Origin: Stenotrophomonas sp. YIM B06876
GTDB taxonomy: Bacteria; Pseudomonadota; Gammaproteobacteria; Xanthomonadales; Xanthomonadaceae
Direction: 5' to 3'
DNA length: 64,000 nucleotides
Assembly: GCF_030711595.1 (NCBI RefSeq)
Contig: NZ_JAUJUJ010000003.1
Coordinates: 103,992 to 167,991, forward strand
The translations under genes and the position numbers were made by a program. This document shows, in pieces, positions 10,538 to 20,253 of the stretch. Below the pieces are notes generated by a model. That model searched no databases, was not told the DNA's origin, and worked only from the letters and a program-made list of their open reading frames with translations. Within the stretch, counting starts at the first letter, position 1. Each line of letters opens with the position of its first letter.

Positions 10538-12310
10538 TCAGCGCACGCCGTGCATCATCCGCTTGAGCAGTGGCGAGGCGAGCAGGGCGAGCAGCGCGCA
10601 GCCCAGGCCGATCCACATCAGCAGCCAGAACAGGTGCTCGTAGCGCGCGGCGGCGTCGGCGAGGTTCATCACTTCGCCTTCGGGCACCTCGATGGCGGCG
10701 AGCTTGCCGAACAGCGCAGCCAGGGTTTCCGAAAACGCGGTGGCCAGAAACCAGGTGCCCATCATCAGGCTGACCACGCGCGGGGCGGCCAGCTGGGTCA
10801 CCGCCGACAGGCCCACGGGCGACAGGCACATCTCGCCGATCTCCAGGATCAGGTAGGCCAATACCAGCCACCACACGCTGGCCATCTGTCCGCTCACGCC
10901 CACCTGCTGGGCGGCCAGCGCCAGCGGGATGAATGACAGCGCGGCGAACACCAGCCCGAAGGACGATTTCAGCGGCTTGGACGGATCCAGCCGGTGCTTG
11001 TCCAGCCAGGCCCACAAGGCGGCGAACAGCGGCGCCAGCAGGACCAGGAACAGGGCGCCAAGATAGGTCAACGAGCCGGCGGTCTGCGGCAGCACCAGGC
11101 AATCGCGGACCAGCAGCACCAGCATCAGGCTGGCGATGCCGGCAAACAGCAGCCGCGGTGCCGCCGAGGCGGGCGCGTGCTCGGACAGGCGCGCGGCCAC
11201 CACGAAGCCCAGCGGCGCCAGCAGCAGCGAGGCGATCGACCACGGCAGCGGCGTGCCCTGGCGGATCACCAGTGAAGGCACGATGTCCTTGGTCAACAGG
11301 CGGTCGGTGAAGGTCACCCACGAGCCGTAGGTCTGCTCGTACAGGGTGAAGAACACCAGCGCCATGAAGATCAGCGCCATCAACGCGATCATCTGCTGGC
11401 GTTGCACGGGAGTGCACTGGGTGCCGGTGAACCAGGCAAACCACAGCAGCACGCCGCCCAGCACCACGATCATCAGCATCAAGGCCAGGCTGAGCTCTCC
11501 GCCCAGCGCGAAGGCGCCGTTGGCCGCGGCCCACATCAGTCCGGCCACCGGCACCACGCCGAGCACCGCGACGGCGTAGATCAGCCACTCGCGCGGCAGC
11601 CCGGCAATGCGGTCACGCAGGCGTGCCGGCTCCGCCGGTTCGGCATGCCCGTGCAGGTACTTCTGCCCCCACAGGAACATGCACAGTCCCACCACCATGC
11701 CGATGCCGGCAGCGCCGAAGCCGTACTTCCAGCCATAGGCCTCGCCGAGGAAGCCGCAGATCAGCGAGGCGAACAGCGCGCCGAGGTTGATGCCGGCGTA
11801 GAACAGCGAAAAGCCCGAGTCGCGGCGCGGATCGTTGGCGGCGTAGAGCTTGCCGACGATGGTGGAAATGTTGGGTTTGAGGAAACCCACGCCCATGATG
11901 ATCAGCGCCAGCGACAGATAGGTCACCCCCAGCGCGGCTTCGTCGCGGACCACTTCCCCGCCGATGCGGCTGGCCTGCGTGCCTTCCACCACCATGCCGA
12001 TATGGCCCAACACCAGCAGGATGCCGCCGAACACCACCGCCTTGCGCATGCCCAGCCAGCGATCGGCCAGCAGACCGCCAAATACCGGGAGGCAATACAC
12101 CAGGCCACCGTAGGCGCCGAGCAGGTCCAGCCCGGCCTTGTCACCGAACAGGTGGTGCTTGGTGAGGTACAGCAGCAGCAGCGCCTTCATTCCGTAAAAG
12201 GAGAAGCGCTCCCACATCTCGGTGAAGAAACAGACGTAGACGCCTTTGGGGTGGCCGAGGAAATCGTCGGAAGCGGGGGCGGGCAGTGCGGCAGCGGTGG
12301 GCATCGGCAT
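10538..12310 (-). CDS. POT/PTR family proton-dependent oligopeptide transporter
   Basis: 590 residues from ATG 12310. The family signature EMWERFSFYG is near residue 30, followed by about 12-14 hydrophobic membrane segments. GFLKPNIST and FYAGINLGAL are the conserved PTR2 motifs. It imports di- and tripeptides (or related compounds) with protons across the inner membrane. An upstream extension to 12421 is open but Arg/Pro-rich and unlike the family, so it was not used. A TATACT lies 27 nt upstream. It is convergent with an S9 peptidase and divergent from the OPT transporter, which fits peptide salvage. Confidence 0.93.
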   Translation of the reverse strand: MPMPTAAALPAPASDDFLGHPKGVYVCFFTEMWERFSFYGMKALLLLYLTKHHLFGDKAGLDLLGAYGGLVYCLPVFGGLLADRWLGMRKAVVFGGILLVLGHIGMVVEGTQASRIGGEVVRDEAALGVTYLSLALIIMGVGFLKPNISTIVGKLYAANDPRRDSGFSLFYAGINLGALFASLICGFLGEAYGWKYGFGAAGIGMVVGLCMFLWGQKYLHGHAEPAEPARLRDRIAGLPREWLIYAVAVLGVVPVAGLMWAAANGAFALGGELSLALMLMIVVLGGVLLWFAWFTGTQCTPVQRQQMIALMALIFMALVFFTLYEQTYGSWVTFTDRLLTKDIVPSLVIRQGTPLPWSIASLLLAPLGFVVAARLSEHAPASAAPRLLFAGIASLMLVLLVRDCLVLPQTAGSLTYLGALFLVLLAPLFAALWAWLDKHRLDPSKPLKSSFGLVFAALSFIPLALAAQQVGVSGQMASVWWLVLAYLILEIGEMCLSPVGLSAVTQLAAPRVVSLMMGTWFLATAFSETLAALFGKLAAIEVPEGEVMNLADAAARYEHLFWLLMWIGLGCALLALLASPLLKRMMHGVR

Positions 12311-12535
12311 CGGGCGGGCGGGAGACCGCCGCGAGTATAGGGCCGCGCCGCGTGCTTGCCGGCGGTGCGTGGCAGCTGTCGCCGGCCATCTTGCCGGATG
12401 CGGCCGCTGGCTTTGCCGCAACGGATGCGGTGGCGGGTAGCGGCTGTCGCCCCGCGATTGCGCGCAAGGGTGGCGGCTGGACTTGAACGGCGGCTGGGGA
12501 TAGCGTGAGGAAGTTTTTTGCCATCAGGGGCATCC

Positions 12536-14491
12536 ATGAACAACGCTGCACCACGCCAGCTCACCTTCAGGGCGGTGGTTCTGTCCATCGTGCTGGCGGT
12601 GATCCTTGCCGCCGCCAACGCCTACCTCGGCCTGTTCGCAGGCCTGACCATCGCCACCGCCATTCCCGCCGCCGTCGTCTCGATGGGTGTGCTGCGCCTG
12701 CTGGGTGGCGGCACCCTCCTAGAAAACAACATCGTCCAGACCGGCGCCTCGGCCGGCTCCTCGATTGCCGCCGGCGTGATCTTCACTGTCCCGGCGCTGG
12801 TGATCATGGGCTACTGGCCCGACTTCAAATACTGGTGGGTGCTGAGTATCGCCGGCCTGGGCGGCCTGCTCGGCGTGCTGTTCTCGGTGCCGCTGCGGCG
12901 CTCGATGATTGTCGAAGACCCGCTGCCGTTCCCGGAAGGCAAGGCCGCGGCCGAAGTGCTCAAGGCCGGTGACAATCCAGGCCCGGGGATGAAGATCCTG
13001 GCGGTGTCCGCCGCCATTGGCGCCACGGTCAAGCTGGCCGCGGCCAGTGGCCTGCGGGTGATTCCCGATACCTGGGTGCAGTCGGCCTACCTGGGCAGTT
13101 CCAAGGTCACCGCGTTCATCGGTACCAACCTGTCGCCGGCGTTGCTGGGCGTGGGGTACATCGTCGGGTTGAATGTCGGCATCGTGGTGCTGTCCGGCGC
13201 GATCCTGTCCTGGCATATCGCCATTCCGCTGTACCAGGCGTTCTTCATGAACTCCGATCCGGCATTGGCGGCCTCCATCGCCACCGCCTCCTCGGCCGAT
13301 GCCGCGTTCTCGATCTGGGCGGCGAAAATCCGCTACCTGGGCGTGGGCGCGATGCTGATCGGCGGCATCTGGACGCTGTTCTCGCTGCGCAAGTCGCTGC
13401 TCAAGGGCATCAAGAGCGGCTTTGCCGCCGCGCGCAAGAGCGCCGGCAGTGTGCAGGTGGCCGAAACCGACCGCGACCTGCCGATGAAATGGATGCTGGT
13501 GGCGCTGCTGCTGTTCACCCTGCCGCTGCTGGGGCTGTACCAGGCCATCGTCGGCCAGTGGCTGGTCAGTATTCCGATGACCATCATCATGATCGTCGCC
13601 GGCTTCCTGTTCGTGTCGGTGTCGGCCTACCTGGCCGGCCTGATCGGTTCGTCCAACAACCCGGTCTCGGGCATCACCATCTCCACCATCCTGTTCGCCT
13701 CGGCGATCCTGGTGCTGATGCTCGGTCGCGATTCGCCGATCGGTGCGGTGGCCGCGATCATGATCGGCGCGGTGGTGTGCTGCGCCGCGGCGGTCGGAGG
13801 CGACAACCTGCAGGACCTCAAGGCCGGCTATCTGGTGGGGGCGACCCCGTGGAAGCAGCAGCTGATGCTGGGCATCGGCGCGTTCTCGTGCGCGCTGATC
13901 ATGGCGCCGGTGCTGAACCTGCTGGCCCATGCCTACGGCATCGGTGCGCCCACGGCCGAGCATCCCAACGCGTTGGCCGCGCCGCAGGCGAACCTGATGG
14001 CCTCGGTGGCCCGCGGCCTGTTTGGCGGCGAGCTGCCGTGGATGATGATCGCGCTGGGGGTGGCGGTCGGTGCGGTGATCATCGCTTTGGACAACTGGCT
14101 CAAGGCCACCGGCAAGCGTTTCCGTGTGCCGGTGCTGGCCGCGGCCATCGGCATCTACCTGCCACTGGAGCTGATGGTGCCGATCTTCCTGGGGGGCCTG
14201 CTGGCGCATCTGGTCGAGCGTTTCCACAAGCTGCATCCCGATAACGAGGAAGGCCGCGACGTCGCGCACCGCCCCGGCGTGTTGTTCTCGGCCGGCCTGA
14301 TCACCGGTGAGGCGCTGATGGGCATCGCCATCGCGATTCCGATCGTGGTGTCGGCACGTGCCGACGTGCTGGCGCTGCCGGAAACGTTCCATCTGGGCCA
14401 GTGGATCGGCCTGGTGGTGCTGGCGCTGGTGGGCTGGCTGCTGTATCGCACCGGCCAGAAGGGTGAGCAGAAGGCCGCGAAGGCGGATTGA
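12536..14491 (+). CDS. OPT family oligopeptide transporter
   Basis: 651 residues, almost all membrane-embedded. The start is ATG 12536, preceded by AGGGG. The N-terminus NAYLGLFAGLTIATAIPAAV is the conserved OPT opening, and NIVQTGASAGSS, a second family motif, is near residue 65. Bacterial OPT proteins of this length import oligopeptides or metal-peptide complexes; which of these applies here is not visible. It pairs head to head with a POT transporter and is followed by a terminator and another S9 peptidase. Confidence 0.92.
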   Translation: MNNAAPRQLTFRAVVLSIVLAVILAAANAYLGLFAGLTIATAIPAAVVSMGVLRLLGGGTLLENNIVQTGASAGSSIAAGVIFTVPALVIMGYWPDFKYWWVLSIAGLGGLLGVLFSVPLRRSMIVEDPLPFPEGKAAAEVLKAGDNPGPGMKILAVSAAIGATVKLAAASGLRVIPDTWVQSAYLGSSKVTAFIGTNLSPALLGVGYIVGLNVGIVVLSGAILSWHIAIPLYQAFFMNSDPALAASIATASSADAAFSIWAAKIRYLGVGAMLIGGIWTLFSLRKSLLKGIKSGFAAARKSAGSVQVAETDRDLPMKWMLVALLLFTLPLLGLYQAIVGQWLVSIPMTIIMIVAGFLFVSVSAYLAGLIGSSNNPVSGITISTILFASAILVLMLGRDSPIGAVAAIMIGAVVCCAAAVGGDNLQDLKAGYLVGATPWKQQLMLGIGAFSCALIMAPVLNLLAHAYGIGAPTAEHPNALAAPQANLMASVARGLFGGELPWMMIALGVAVGAVIIALDNWLKATGKRFRVPVLAAAIGIYLPLELMVPIFLGGLLAHLVERFHKLHPDNEEGRDVAHRPGVLFSAGLITGEALMGIAIAIPIVVSARADVLALPETFHLGQWIGLVVLALVGWLLYRTGQKGEQKAAKAD

Positions 14492-14535
14492 GAGCAGGTC
14501 CGGCCGCCGATCCACGGCGCCCGGGCAGAGGGAAT

Positions 14536-14566
14536 GAAGCCCCGCTCCGGCGGGGCTTCGCTTTTT
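14536..14566 (+). terminator. Intrinsic terminator after OPT transporter
   Basis: GAAGCCCCG stem, six-base loop, CGGGGCTTC, then GCTTTTT. Confidence 0.85.
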
Positions 14567-14671
14567 CCACGGGGACTGGCGCTGGCGCCGGCCGCGGCAT
14601 GACTTCATACCTTTGCGCCAGCCGTGTCTGCGCGCCTACTATCCGGGTTTTGCCGTGTCCCGGAGACACCC

Positions 14672-16738
14672 ATGAAACTTCGATACGCCCTGTTGCCGTT
14701 GTGCCTGCTGACCGCGATGCCTTCGCTGGCGGCCGAACGTGGCTTTGACGTCCGCGACATGGTGGCGATGGACCGCTTTTCGGCGCCATTGCTGACCGCC
14801 GACGGCGGCACCGTGGTGTTCGCCAAGCGCCAGCTGGACAGCGCCAGCGGCAAGGCCGGCAGCAGCCTGTGGACCCGCAACCTGCGTACCCGCGACATCG
14901 CTCCGCCCGCGCGGCTGACCCCGGAAGGCTGGAACGTCAATTCGGCTGCGCTGTCGGCCGACGGCGGCACCGTGTATTTCCTCAGCGCCAAGTCCGGCAG
15001 CCAGCAGCTGTATTCGCAATCGCTGCAGGGCGGCGCGCCGCGGCAGTTGACCGATTTCGCGCTGGATGTGGACAGCTTCCGGATTTCGCCGCAGGGCGAC
15101 CGCGTGCTGTTCAGCAGCGGCGCGTTCCAGGGCTGTGGCTCCGACCTGGCCTGCACCCGCACGCGGCTGGACAAGACCGCCGCTGCCAAGCACAGCGGCC
15201 AGGTGTTCGACAGCCTGTTCGTGCGCCATTGGGACACCTGGAATGACGGCCGCCGCAACACCCTGTTCGTGGCGCCGCTGCCCAAGGCCAAGGAAGCGCC
15301 GGTGAAGGGTGCCTCGGCGATCAGCGCCACCCTGGCCGGTGACGCGCCGTCCAAACCGTTTGGTGGCAACGAGGATTTCGTGTGGTCGCCGGATGGCAAG
15401 TCGGTGGTGGCGTCCATCCGCGTCGCTGGCCGCGAAGAGCCGTGGTCGACCAACTTCGACCTGTACCAGCTCGATGCCACAGGCAAACGCGCCCCGAAGA
15501 ACCTGACCGCCGCCAATCCGGCCTGGGATGCCGGCCCGGTGTTCAGTGCCGACGGCAAGACCCTGTATTACCGCGCGATGAAGCGCCCGGGTTTCGAAGC
15601 CGACCGCTTCGGCCTGATGGCGATGGATCTGGCCAGCGGCAAGACCCGTGAAATCGCTCCGGCATGGGACAGCTCGGCCGATGGCGCGACCCTGTCCGCC
15701 GATGGCAAGACGATCTACACCACTGCCCAGCACATGGGCGAACACCCGTTGTTCGCGGTGGACGTGGCCAGCGGCAAGGCGGAAAAAGTGGTGGGCGAGG
15801 GCAGTGTGTCCGCGTTCGAGATCGCCGGCGACACCCTGGCCTTCACCCGCAATTCGCTGCAGAGCGGCGACCAGCTGTTCACCACCAGCGTGAGCGGTGG
15901 ACAGCTGCGCGCCATCACCCCGAGTGCCGGCGAGATGCTGCCGGACGTGAAATTCGGCGAGTTCGAGCAGTTCTCGTTCAAGGGCTGGAACGACGAGACC
16001 GTGCACGGTTACGTGGTCAAGCCCTGGAACTACGAGGAAGGCAAGAACTACCCGGTGGCGTTCCTGATCCACGGCGGCCCGCAGGGCAGCTTCGGCAACG
16101 GCTGGAGCTACCGCTGGAACCCGCAGACCTATGCCGGACAAGGCTACGCGGTGGTGATGATCGACTTCCACGGCTCCACCGGCTACGGCCAGGCGTTCAC
16201 CGATGCGATCAGCCAGCACTGGGGCGACCGCCCGCTGGAAGACCTGCAGAAGGGCTGGGCGGCGGCGCAGCAGAAATACCGCTTCCTCAACGGCGACAAG
16301 GCCTGCGCCCTGGGCGCAAGCTACGGTGGCTTCATGGTCAACTGGATCGCCGGCAACTGGAACGGGCCGTGGAAGTGCCTGGTCAACCATGACGGCGTGT
16401 TCGACCAGCGCATGATGGGCTACGCCACCGAGGAGCTGTGGTTCACCGAATGGGAGCAGGGCGGCACGCCGTACCAGAAGGCGGCCAACTACGAGAAGTT
16501 CAACCCGGTCAACCATGTCGCCGACTGGAAGAAGCCGATGCTGATCGTGCACGGCCAGCTCGACTACCGCATCCCGGTCGAGCAGGGGCTGGGTGCGTTC
16601 ACCGCGTTGCAGCGCCAGGGCATCGAATCCAAGTTCCTGTACTTCCCGGACGAGAACCACTGGGTGCTGAAGCCGGAGAACAGCGTGCAGTGGCACGACA
16701 CGGTCAACGGCTGGCTCAAGCAGCACATCGGCCAGTAA
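14672..16738 (+). CDS. Exported S9 family peptidase (acylaminoacyl/dipeptidyl peptidase type)
   Basis: 688 residues with a signal peptide (MKLRYALLPLCLLTAMPSLA then AERGF) right after the chosen ATG 14672; CGGAGA precedes it. WD/TolB-like propeller repeats recur through the first 420 residues (LSADGGTVYF, FSADGKTLYY and LSADGKTIYT are successive blades). The catalytic domain follows: HGGPQGSFG oxyanion region, Ser550 in GASYGGFMVNW, Asp in HGQLDYRIP, His in DENHWVLK. It resembles dipeptidyl peptidases that trim peptides in the periplasm. Its neighbours are a peptide transporter and another S9 enzyme. Confidence 0.9.
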   Translation: MKLRYALLPLCLLTAMPSLAAERGFDVRDMVAMDRFSAPLLTADGGTVVFAKRQLDSASGKAGSSLWTRNLRTRDIAPPARLTPEGWNVNSAALSADGGTVYFLSAKSGSQQLYSQSLQGGAPRQLTDFALDVDSFRISPQGDRVLFSSGAFQGCGSDLACTRTRLDKTAAAKHSGQVFDSLFVRHWDTWNDGRRNTLFVAPLPKAKEAPVKGASAISATLAGDAPSKPFGGNEDFVWSPDGKSVVASIRVAGREEPWSTNFDLYQLDATGKRAPKNLTAANPAWDAGPVFSADGKTLYYRAMKRPGFEADRFGLMAMDLASGKTREIAPAWDSSADGATLSADGKTIYTTAQHMGEHPLFAVDVASGKAEKVVGEGSVSAFEIAGDTLAFTRNSLQSGDQLFTTSVSGGQLRAITPSAGEMLPDVKFGEFEQFSFKGWNDETVHGYVVKPWNYEEGKNYPVAFLIHGGPQGSFGNGWSYRWNPQTYAGQGYAVVMIDFHGSTGYGQAFTDAISQHWGDRPLEDLQKGWAAAQQKYRFLNGDKACALGASYGGFMVNWIAGNWNGPWKCLVNHDGVFDQRMMGYATEELWFTEWEQGGTPYQKAANYEKFNPVNHVADWKKPMLIVHGQLDYRIPVEQGLGAFTALQRQGIESKFLYFPDENHWVLKPENSVQWHDTVNGWLKQHIGQ

Positions 16739-16906
16739 TGCTGGTGCCGCCTCCTGGCGAGGCGGCATTGCCGCATAGCGCCGCAGCGTGGCCATCCGAT
16801 GCCGCGCTGCGCCGTGATACGCCGCCCTGGCGGTGCTAAGCTGCGCTATCGCCGCGTCCTGCGGCGTTTTTTTTTCTTATCAATCGATCGACAGGGGAAC
16901 GGGTTG

Positions 16907-18160
16907 ATGCCGACCGAGAGCACCACCGCACTGATCACCAATGACATCGTCGGCCTCGGCCTGATCGCGGCCACGCTGGCCACGATCTTCTATCTGGCCA
17001 GCGGACCGACGCCGTTCTGGCGCAAATTCTTCGCTTGGGTGCCGGCGCTGCTGCTGTGCTACTTCATTCCGGCCATCTACAACACCGCCGGGGTGATCGA
17101 CGGGCATACCACCAAGCTTTACAACCCCATCGCGCGCGATGTGCTGCTGCCGGCGGCGCTGGTGCTGCTGACCCTGTCGATCGACCTGAAGGGCATCGCC
17201 AGGCTTGGCCCGAAGCTGCTGATCATGTTCGTCACCGGCACCGTGGGCATCATGCTCGGCGCGCTGGCGTCCTTCCAGGCGATGAAGCTCATCCACTCGC
17301 CCACCGTGGCCGGGGACACCTGGGCCGGCATGGCGGCGCTGGCCGGCAGCTGGATCGGCGGCGGCGCCAACATGGCCGCGATGCGCGAGACCTTCAATGT
17401 CGATGCCACCACCTTCGGCCAGTTCGCCGTGGTCGATGTGGTGTGTGCCAGCATCCTGCTGATGCCCGCCCTGATCTGGCTGGCCGGGCGGGCGCAGGGC
17501 ATCGACGCACGCAACGGTGCCGACACCTCGGCCATCGATGACATGAAGCGTCGGATCGCCGACTACCAGGCCAAAAGCGCCCGCATTCCGACCCTGACCG
17601 ATTTGATGGTCATTGTCGGTGTGGGCCTGGGCATTGTCGGCGCGGCGCACGCGCTGGCTGCGCCGTTGTCGAACTGGTGCGCGCAGAACATCAGCTTCGC
17701 CAAGCAGGCCTCGCTGGACAACCAGTTCGTCTGGGTGGTGATGCTGTCCACCTTCGCCGGCCTGGCGCTGAGCTTCACCCGCGCCCGTGAGCTGGAAGCA
17801 GCCGGCGCCTCCAAGGTCGGCACGCTGTTCCTGTACTTCCTGATCGCCTGCATCGGCATGCAGATGGATCTGCTCTCGCTGCTGGAGCGTCCGTGGCTGT
17901 TCCTGCTGGGGGTGATCTGGATGGGCACGCACGTGCTGCTGCTGTACGTGGTCGGCCGCCTGCTGAAGGCGCCGATGTTCTTCCTGGCCATCGGTTCGCA
18001 GGGCAATGTCGGCGCGGCGGCTTCGGCGCCGGTGGTGGCGGCGGCGTTCCACCCCAGCCTGGCGCCGGTGGGCGTGCTGCTGGGCACGGTCGGCTATGCC
18101 ACCGGCACGGTGCTGGCCTACATCACCGGGCTGATGCTCAAGTGGATGGCGGGGGCCTGA
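16907..18160 (+). CDS. DUF819 family membrane protein
   Basis: 417 residues with about ten hydrophobic segments and a short cytoplasmic stretch near 205-225. GSWIGGGANMAAM, near residue 150, and GSQGNVGAAASAPVVA, near 370, are the conserved glycine-rich elements of DUF819 (YjcL-like) proteins. Function is unknown; the fold is thought to be related to secondary transporters. The start ATG 16907 follows an AGGGGAA site; an upstream extension to 16799 is Arg-rich and was rejected. It stands alone after the peptide cluster and is closed by a palindromic terminator. Confidence 0.8.
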   Translation: MPTESTTALITNDIVGLGLIAATLATIFYLASGPTPFWRKFFAWVPALLLCYFIPAIYNTAGVIDGHTTKLYNPIARDVLLPAALVLLTLSIDLKGIARLGPKLLIMFVTGTVGIMLGALASFQAMKLIHSPTVAGDTWAGMAALAGSWIGGGANMAAMRETFNVDATTFGQFAVVDVVCASILLMPALIWLAGRAQGIDARNGADTSAIDDMKRRIADYQAKSARIPTLTDLMVIVGVGLGIVGAAHALAAPLSNWCAQNISFAKQASLDNQFVWVVMLSTFAGLALSFTRARELEAAGASKVGTLFLYFLIACIGMQMDLLSLLERPWLFLLGVIWMGTHVLLLYVVGRLLKAPMFFLAIGSQGNVGAAASAPVVAAAFHPSLAPVGVLLGTVGYATGTVLAYITGLMLKWMAGA

Positions 18161-18190
18161 GTCCGCTGCTGCGACAGAAAAGCCGTTCAA

Positions 18191-18220
18191 AAAGAAGGAC
18201 AGCAGCTGCTGTCCTTCTTT
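18191..18220. terminator. Perfect 30-bp palindrome, probable terminator
   Basis: AAAGAAGGACAGCAG is followed at once by its exact complement, ending in CTTCTTTCT. It lies between the convergent DUF819 and lipase genes and can fold as an A/T-flanked hairpin on either strand. Confidence 0.7.
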
Positions 18221-18241
18221 CTGGGCGCTGACGGCGTCAGA

Positions 18242-19441
18242 TCAGCCCATCGCAAAATGCCGTCGACTGTGATCAGGTTCGATTTGCGCGTTGGCCGGAT
18301 TCAGGCGTTGGTGCTGCTCGAGCTGATGGATGCTGGCCTGCATCGGCATGTCCATTGCCGCTGCCAGATCAAGGTTGCTGCGCCGATGCGCCGGGTCATG
18401 CAGGCGGCCTTGGACAGCGAACAGTCGATCCCCGTGAAAGACCATATGGTCGATTCTGTCCAGCCCATCATCCGCCGAGCGCGCGGCGATACCCGCTGCG
18501 GTGTTGAGGAAGGTCACGTCGTCTTTCAGGCCCAGCTTCTCGCGCTGGGGCTCAAGCTGGATGACCGCATCTTCGAACAACCGGTTCCCGACACTATTGG
18601 CCGATGCCGGGGCTTTGATTGCTTTACCTTGTTCGGCATCGCGCAGCTGTTGCAGATCCAGCGAGTCCATTACCGAGGCGATGCCATGAAGGTCATATCG
18701 ATGCTTGAGCATTGTTCCCGGGATCAGGCGCTGGCCAAACGACAGCGGGGCGGGGTCGGGGAGTTCAATGCGATGGCCAATGGCATCGGGCAGTGCCCAT
18801 TTCAGTGGGATGCTGTCTTCCTGCAGGTGTGTAAGTAATTCGTTCTTGACGCTGTAGTTACGGATCAGACCTTCCGCTGCGTATTGTTTTGCAGCGATCG
18901 GGTCCAAGCGTGCACGTTCGAAGGTGTTGCTATGTACGCCTGCAGAGTTGTAAGTAACGGCGGGTGTGTTGTTGATGACGCCAGCGGCAGCAGCGAGGCC
19001 ACCGCCCAAAGAGTGTCCAGTCAGTAACAGATTGTCGCCGTAAACAGCCAAAGCTCTTTCGGTCAACTCGATGGCATTTTTGTACTGCCTTGTCTGGAGT
19101 CCGACGCCCTGTCCCAGATTCTGTGGCCAGTCTTTACCTTCGTCGGTTCCGCAGAATGCCAGGACTACCTGTCCGTCAGGGCCGCGATAGAAGCTTGCAT
19201 CGAAACCAGACCTGTCGTTGTGTAACAAGGAAGTGCCGATACTTTTGCTTATAAGCTCTTGTTCACTGATTCGGGTCCAGCCGGGCGGGAGAAGGGCGGG
19301 CTCTGGAGATTGACCTTCGCGACGGCTACGCGCATGAGCGTAGAGATCTTGAAGTACCTGTGGTAATTGAAGGTCAATAGGTTGCGGCGTTGTACCGGTG
19401 ATTGATTGGGCATCAAATTTGGTGGAAGTAGTCGATTCCAT
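18242..19441 (-). CDS. Putative X-T4SS lipase effector (class 3 lipase plus XVIPCD)
   Basis: 399 residues from ATG 19441, which has a good AGGAAGG site; a TTG at 19465 is the longer alternative. Residues 80-240 form a class-3 lipase-like domain: VVLAFCGTD, the nucleophile elbow GHSLGGG (Ser144) and TYNSAGVHSNTF. The last ~110 residues carry GLDRIDHMVF, RLFAVQG, DPAHRRSNLD and a Gln-rich tail. This is the pattern of the XVIPCD, the C-terminal signal that directs antibacterial toxins to the type IV secretion system of Xanthomonadales. No Sec signal is seen. It is read as a phospholipase or lipase toxin injected into rival bacteria. An ankyrin lipoprotein gene ends 20 nt upstream. Base composition is lower in GC than the neighbours. 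No secretion genes are in the window. Confidence 0.8.
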   Translation of the reverse strand: MESTTSTKFDAQSITGTTPQPIDLQLPQVLQDLYAHARSRREGQSPEPALLPPGWTRISEQELISKSIGTSLLHNDRSGFDASFYRGPDGQVVLAFCGTDEGKDWPQNLGQGVGLQTRQYKNAIELTERALAVYGDNLLLTGHSLGGGLAAAAGVINNTPAVTYNSAGVHSNTFERARLDPIAAKQYAAEGLIRNYSVKNELLTHLQEDSIPLKWALPDAIGHRIELPDPAPLSFGQRLIPGTMLKHRYDLHGIASVMDSLDLQQLRDAEQGKAIKAPASANSVGNRLFEDAVIQLEPQREKLGLKDDVTFLNTAAGIAARSADDGLDRIDHMVFHGDRLFAVQGRLHDPAHRRSNLDLAAAMDMPMQASIHQLEQHQRLNPANAQIEPDHSRRHFAMG

Positions 19442-19461
19442 GACAAGCGCCTTCCTCCGTA

Positions 19462-20253
19462 TCAATGCTCGATGGCAATGTTGTGGCGCTCCAGCCAGCC
19501 GCGAACTTGGTCACGACCTGCCTTCCCCTTGGCGTTGAGCAGCTTTTCCGGCGTTCTAAAAAAGGAAAGTTGGAACGTATCGCCATTGTTGTTGCGCAGA
19601 GTGGGATCGACACCCGCCTCCAACAGTTTGAGTACGGTGTCTGGATCCTTGGCGCCAATGTGAAGCAGGGTGTTTCCAAGGTGATCTCGACGCTTGATGT
19701 CGGCGCCTGCGTTGATCAAAAGATCGCGCTGGATATGCTGGTCGTACATCACCGCAACGAACAGCGGCGTCCAGCCATTGGTGGGACGCGTGTAGTCGAC
19801 GGGAACCTTGTGTTTGAGCAGGACCTGGAGGTACTCCGGTGGATCGACCATCGCGGCCATATGCACGACGGTTTCGTCATCCATCCCGATCAGGGAGGGA
19901 TCGGCTCCAGCCTCCAGCAGCGCTTCGAGTGAGGCGGGTTTCTGGTTCCAGATTGCCCACTCCATCAGGGTCACATTGTACTGGCCTCGAGCAGCCAGAT
20001 CGGTGGTCGGCGCCAGTGCCTTTATCCGAGCGGTCTTACCGTCAGCAATGGCATCTGCCAGAGGCTTCACGGCTGGATCGGTGAAGGGGGTTTTTTGCTG
20101 GGTGTTGGCTGGCACTCGCGGTTGCTCCCTTTCTTGAGCCATTGTGTTTACGCATAAAGCGACATTTTTTAGGCACGAAACGGTTGTTCTCGCGCATGAA
20201 GCCATAAGCAACGAAGTGGCTATTGTTGCCAGAACAGGGATCTTTCTCTGCAT
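19462..20253 (-). CDS. Ankyrin-repeat lipoprotein, probable immunity protein
   Basis: 263 residues. The N-terminus is a lipoprotein signal peptide with lipobox MASC (Cys20), so the protein should sit in the periplasm on a membrane. From about residue 90 there are four to five ankyrin-type repeats (EALLEAGADPSLIG, GWTPLFVAVMYD, LLINAGADIKRRDHLGNT, LLEAGVDPTLRNNNGDT). It is encoded directly upstream of the lipase effector in one transcription unit, the usual order for immunity and toxin. Periplasmic immunity proteins are expected for toxins that attack membrane lipids. The role is inferred from location and topology only. GGAAAC precedes the ATG. Confidence 0.75.
   Translation of the reverse strand: MQRKIPVLATIATSLLMASCARTTVSCLKNVALCVNTMAQEREQPRVPANTQQKTPFTDPAVKPLADAIADGKTARIKALAPTTDLAARGQYNVTLMEWAIWNQKPASLEALLEAGADPSLIGMDDETVVHMAAMVDPPEYLQVLLKHKVPVDYTRPTNGWTPLFVAVMYDQHIQRDLLINAGADIKRRDHLGNTLLHIGAKDPDTVLKLLEAGVDPTLRNNNGDTFQLSFFRTPEKLLNAKGKAGRDQVRGWLERHNIAIEH

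Noticed and set aside
12719..14608. 629-codon frame opposite the OPT transporter
   Set aside because: Composition-driven shadow; Arg/Gln/His-rich, not membrane-like.
14639..16795. 718-codon frame opposite the second S9 peptidase
   Set aside because: Antisense of a gene with full catalytic motifs and signal peptide; no start context.
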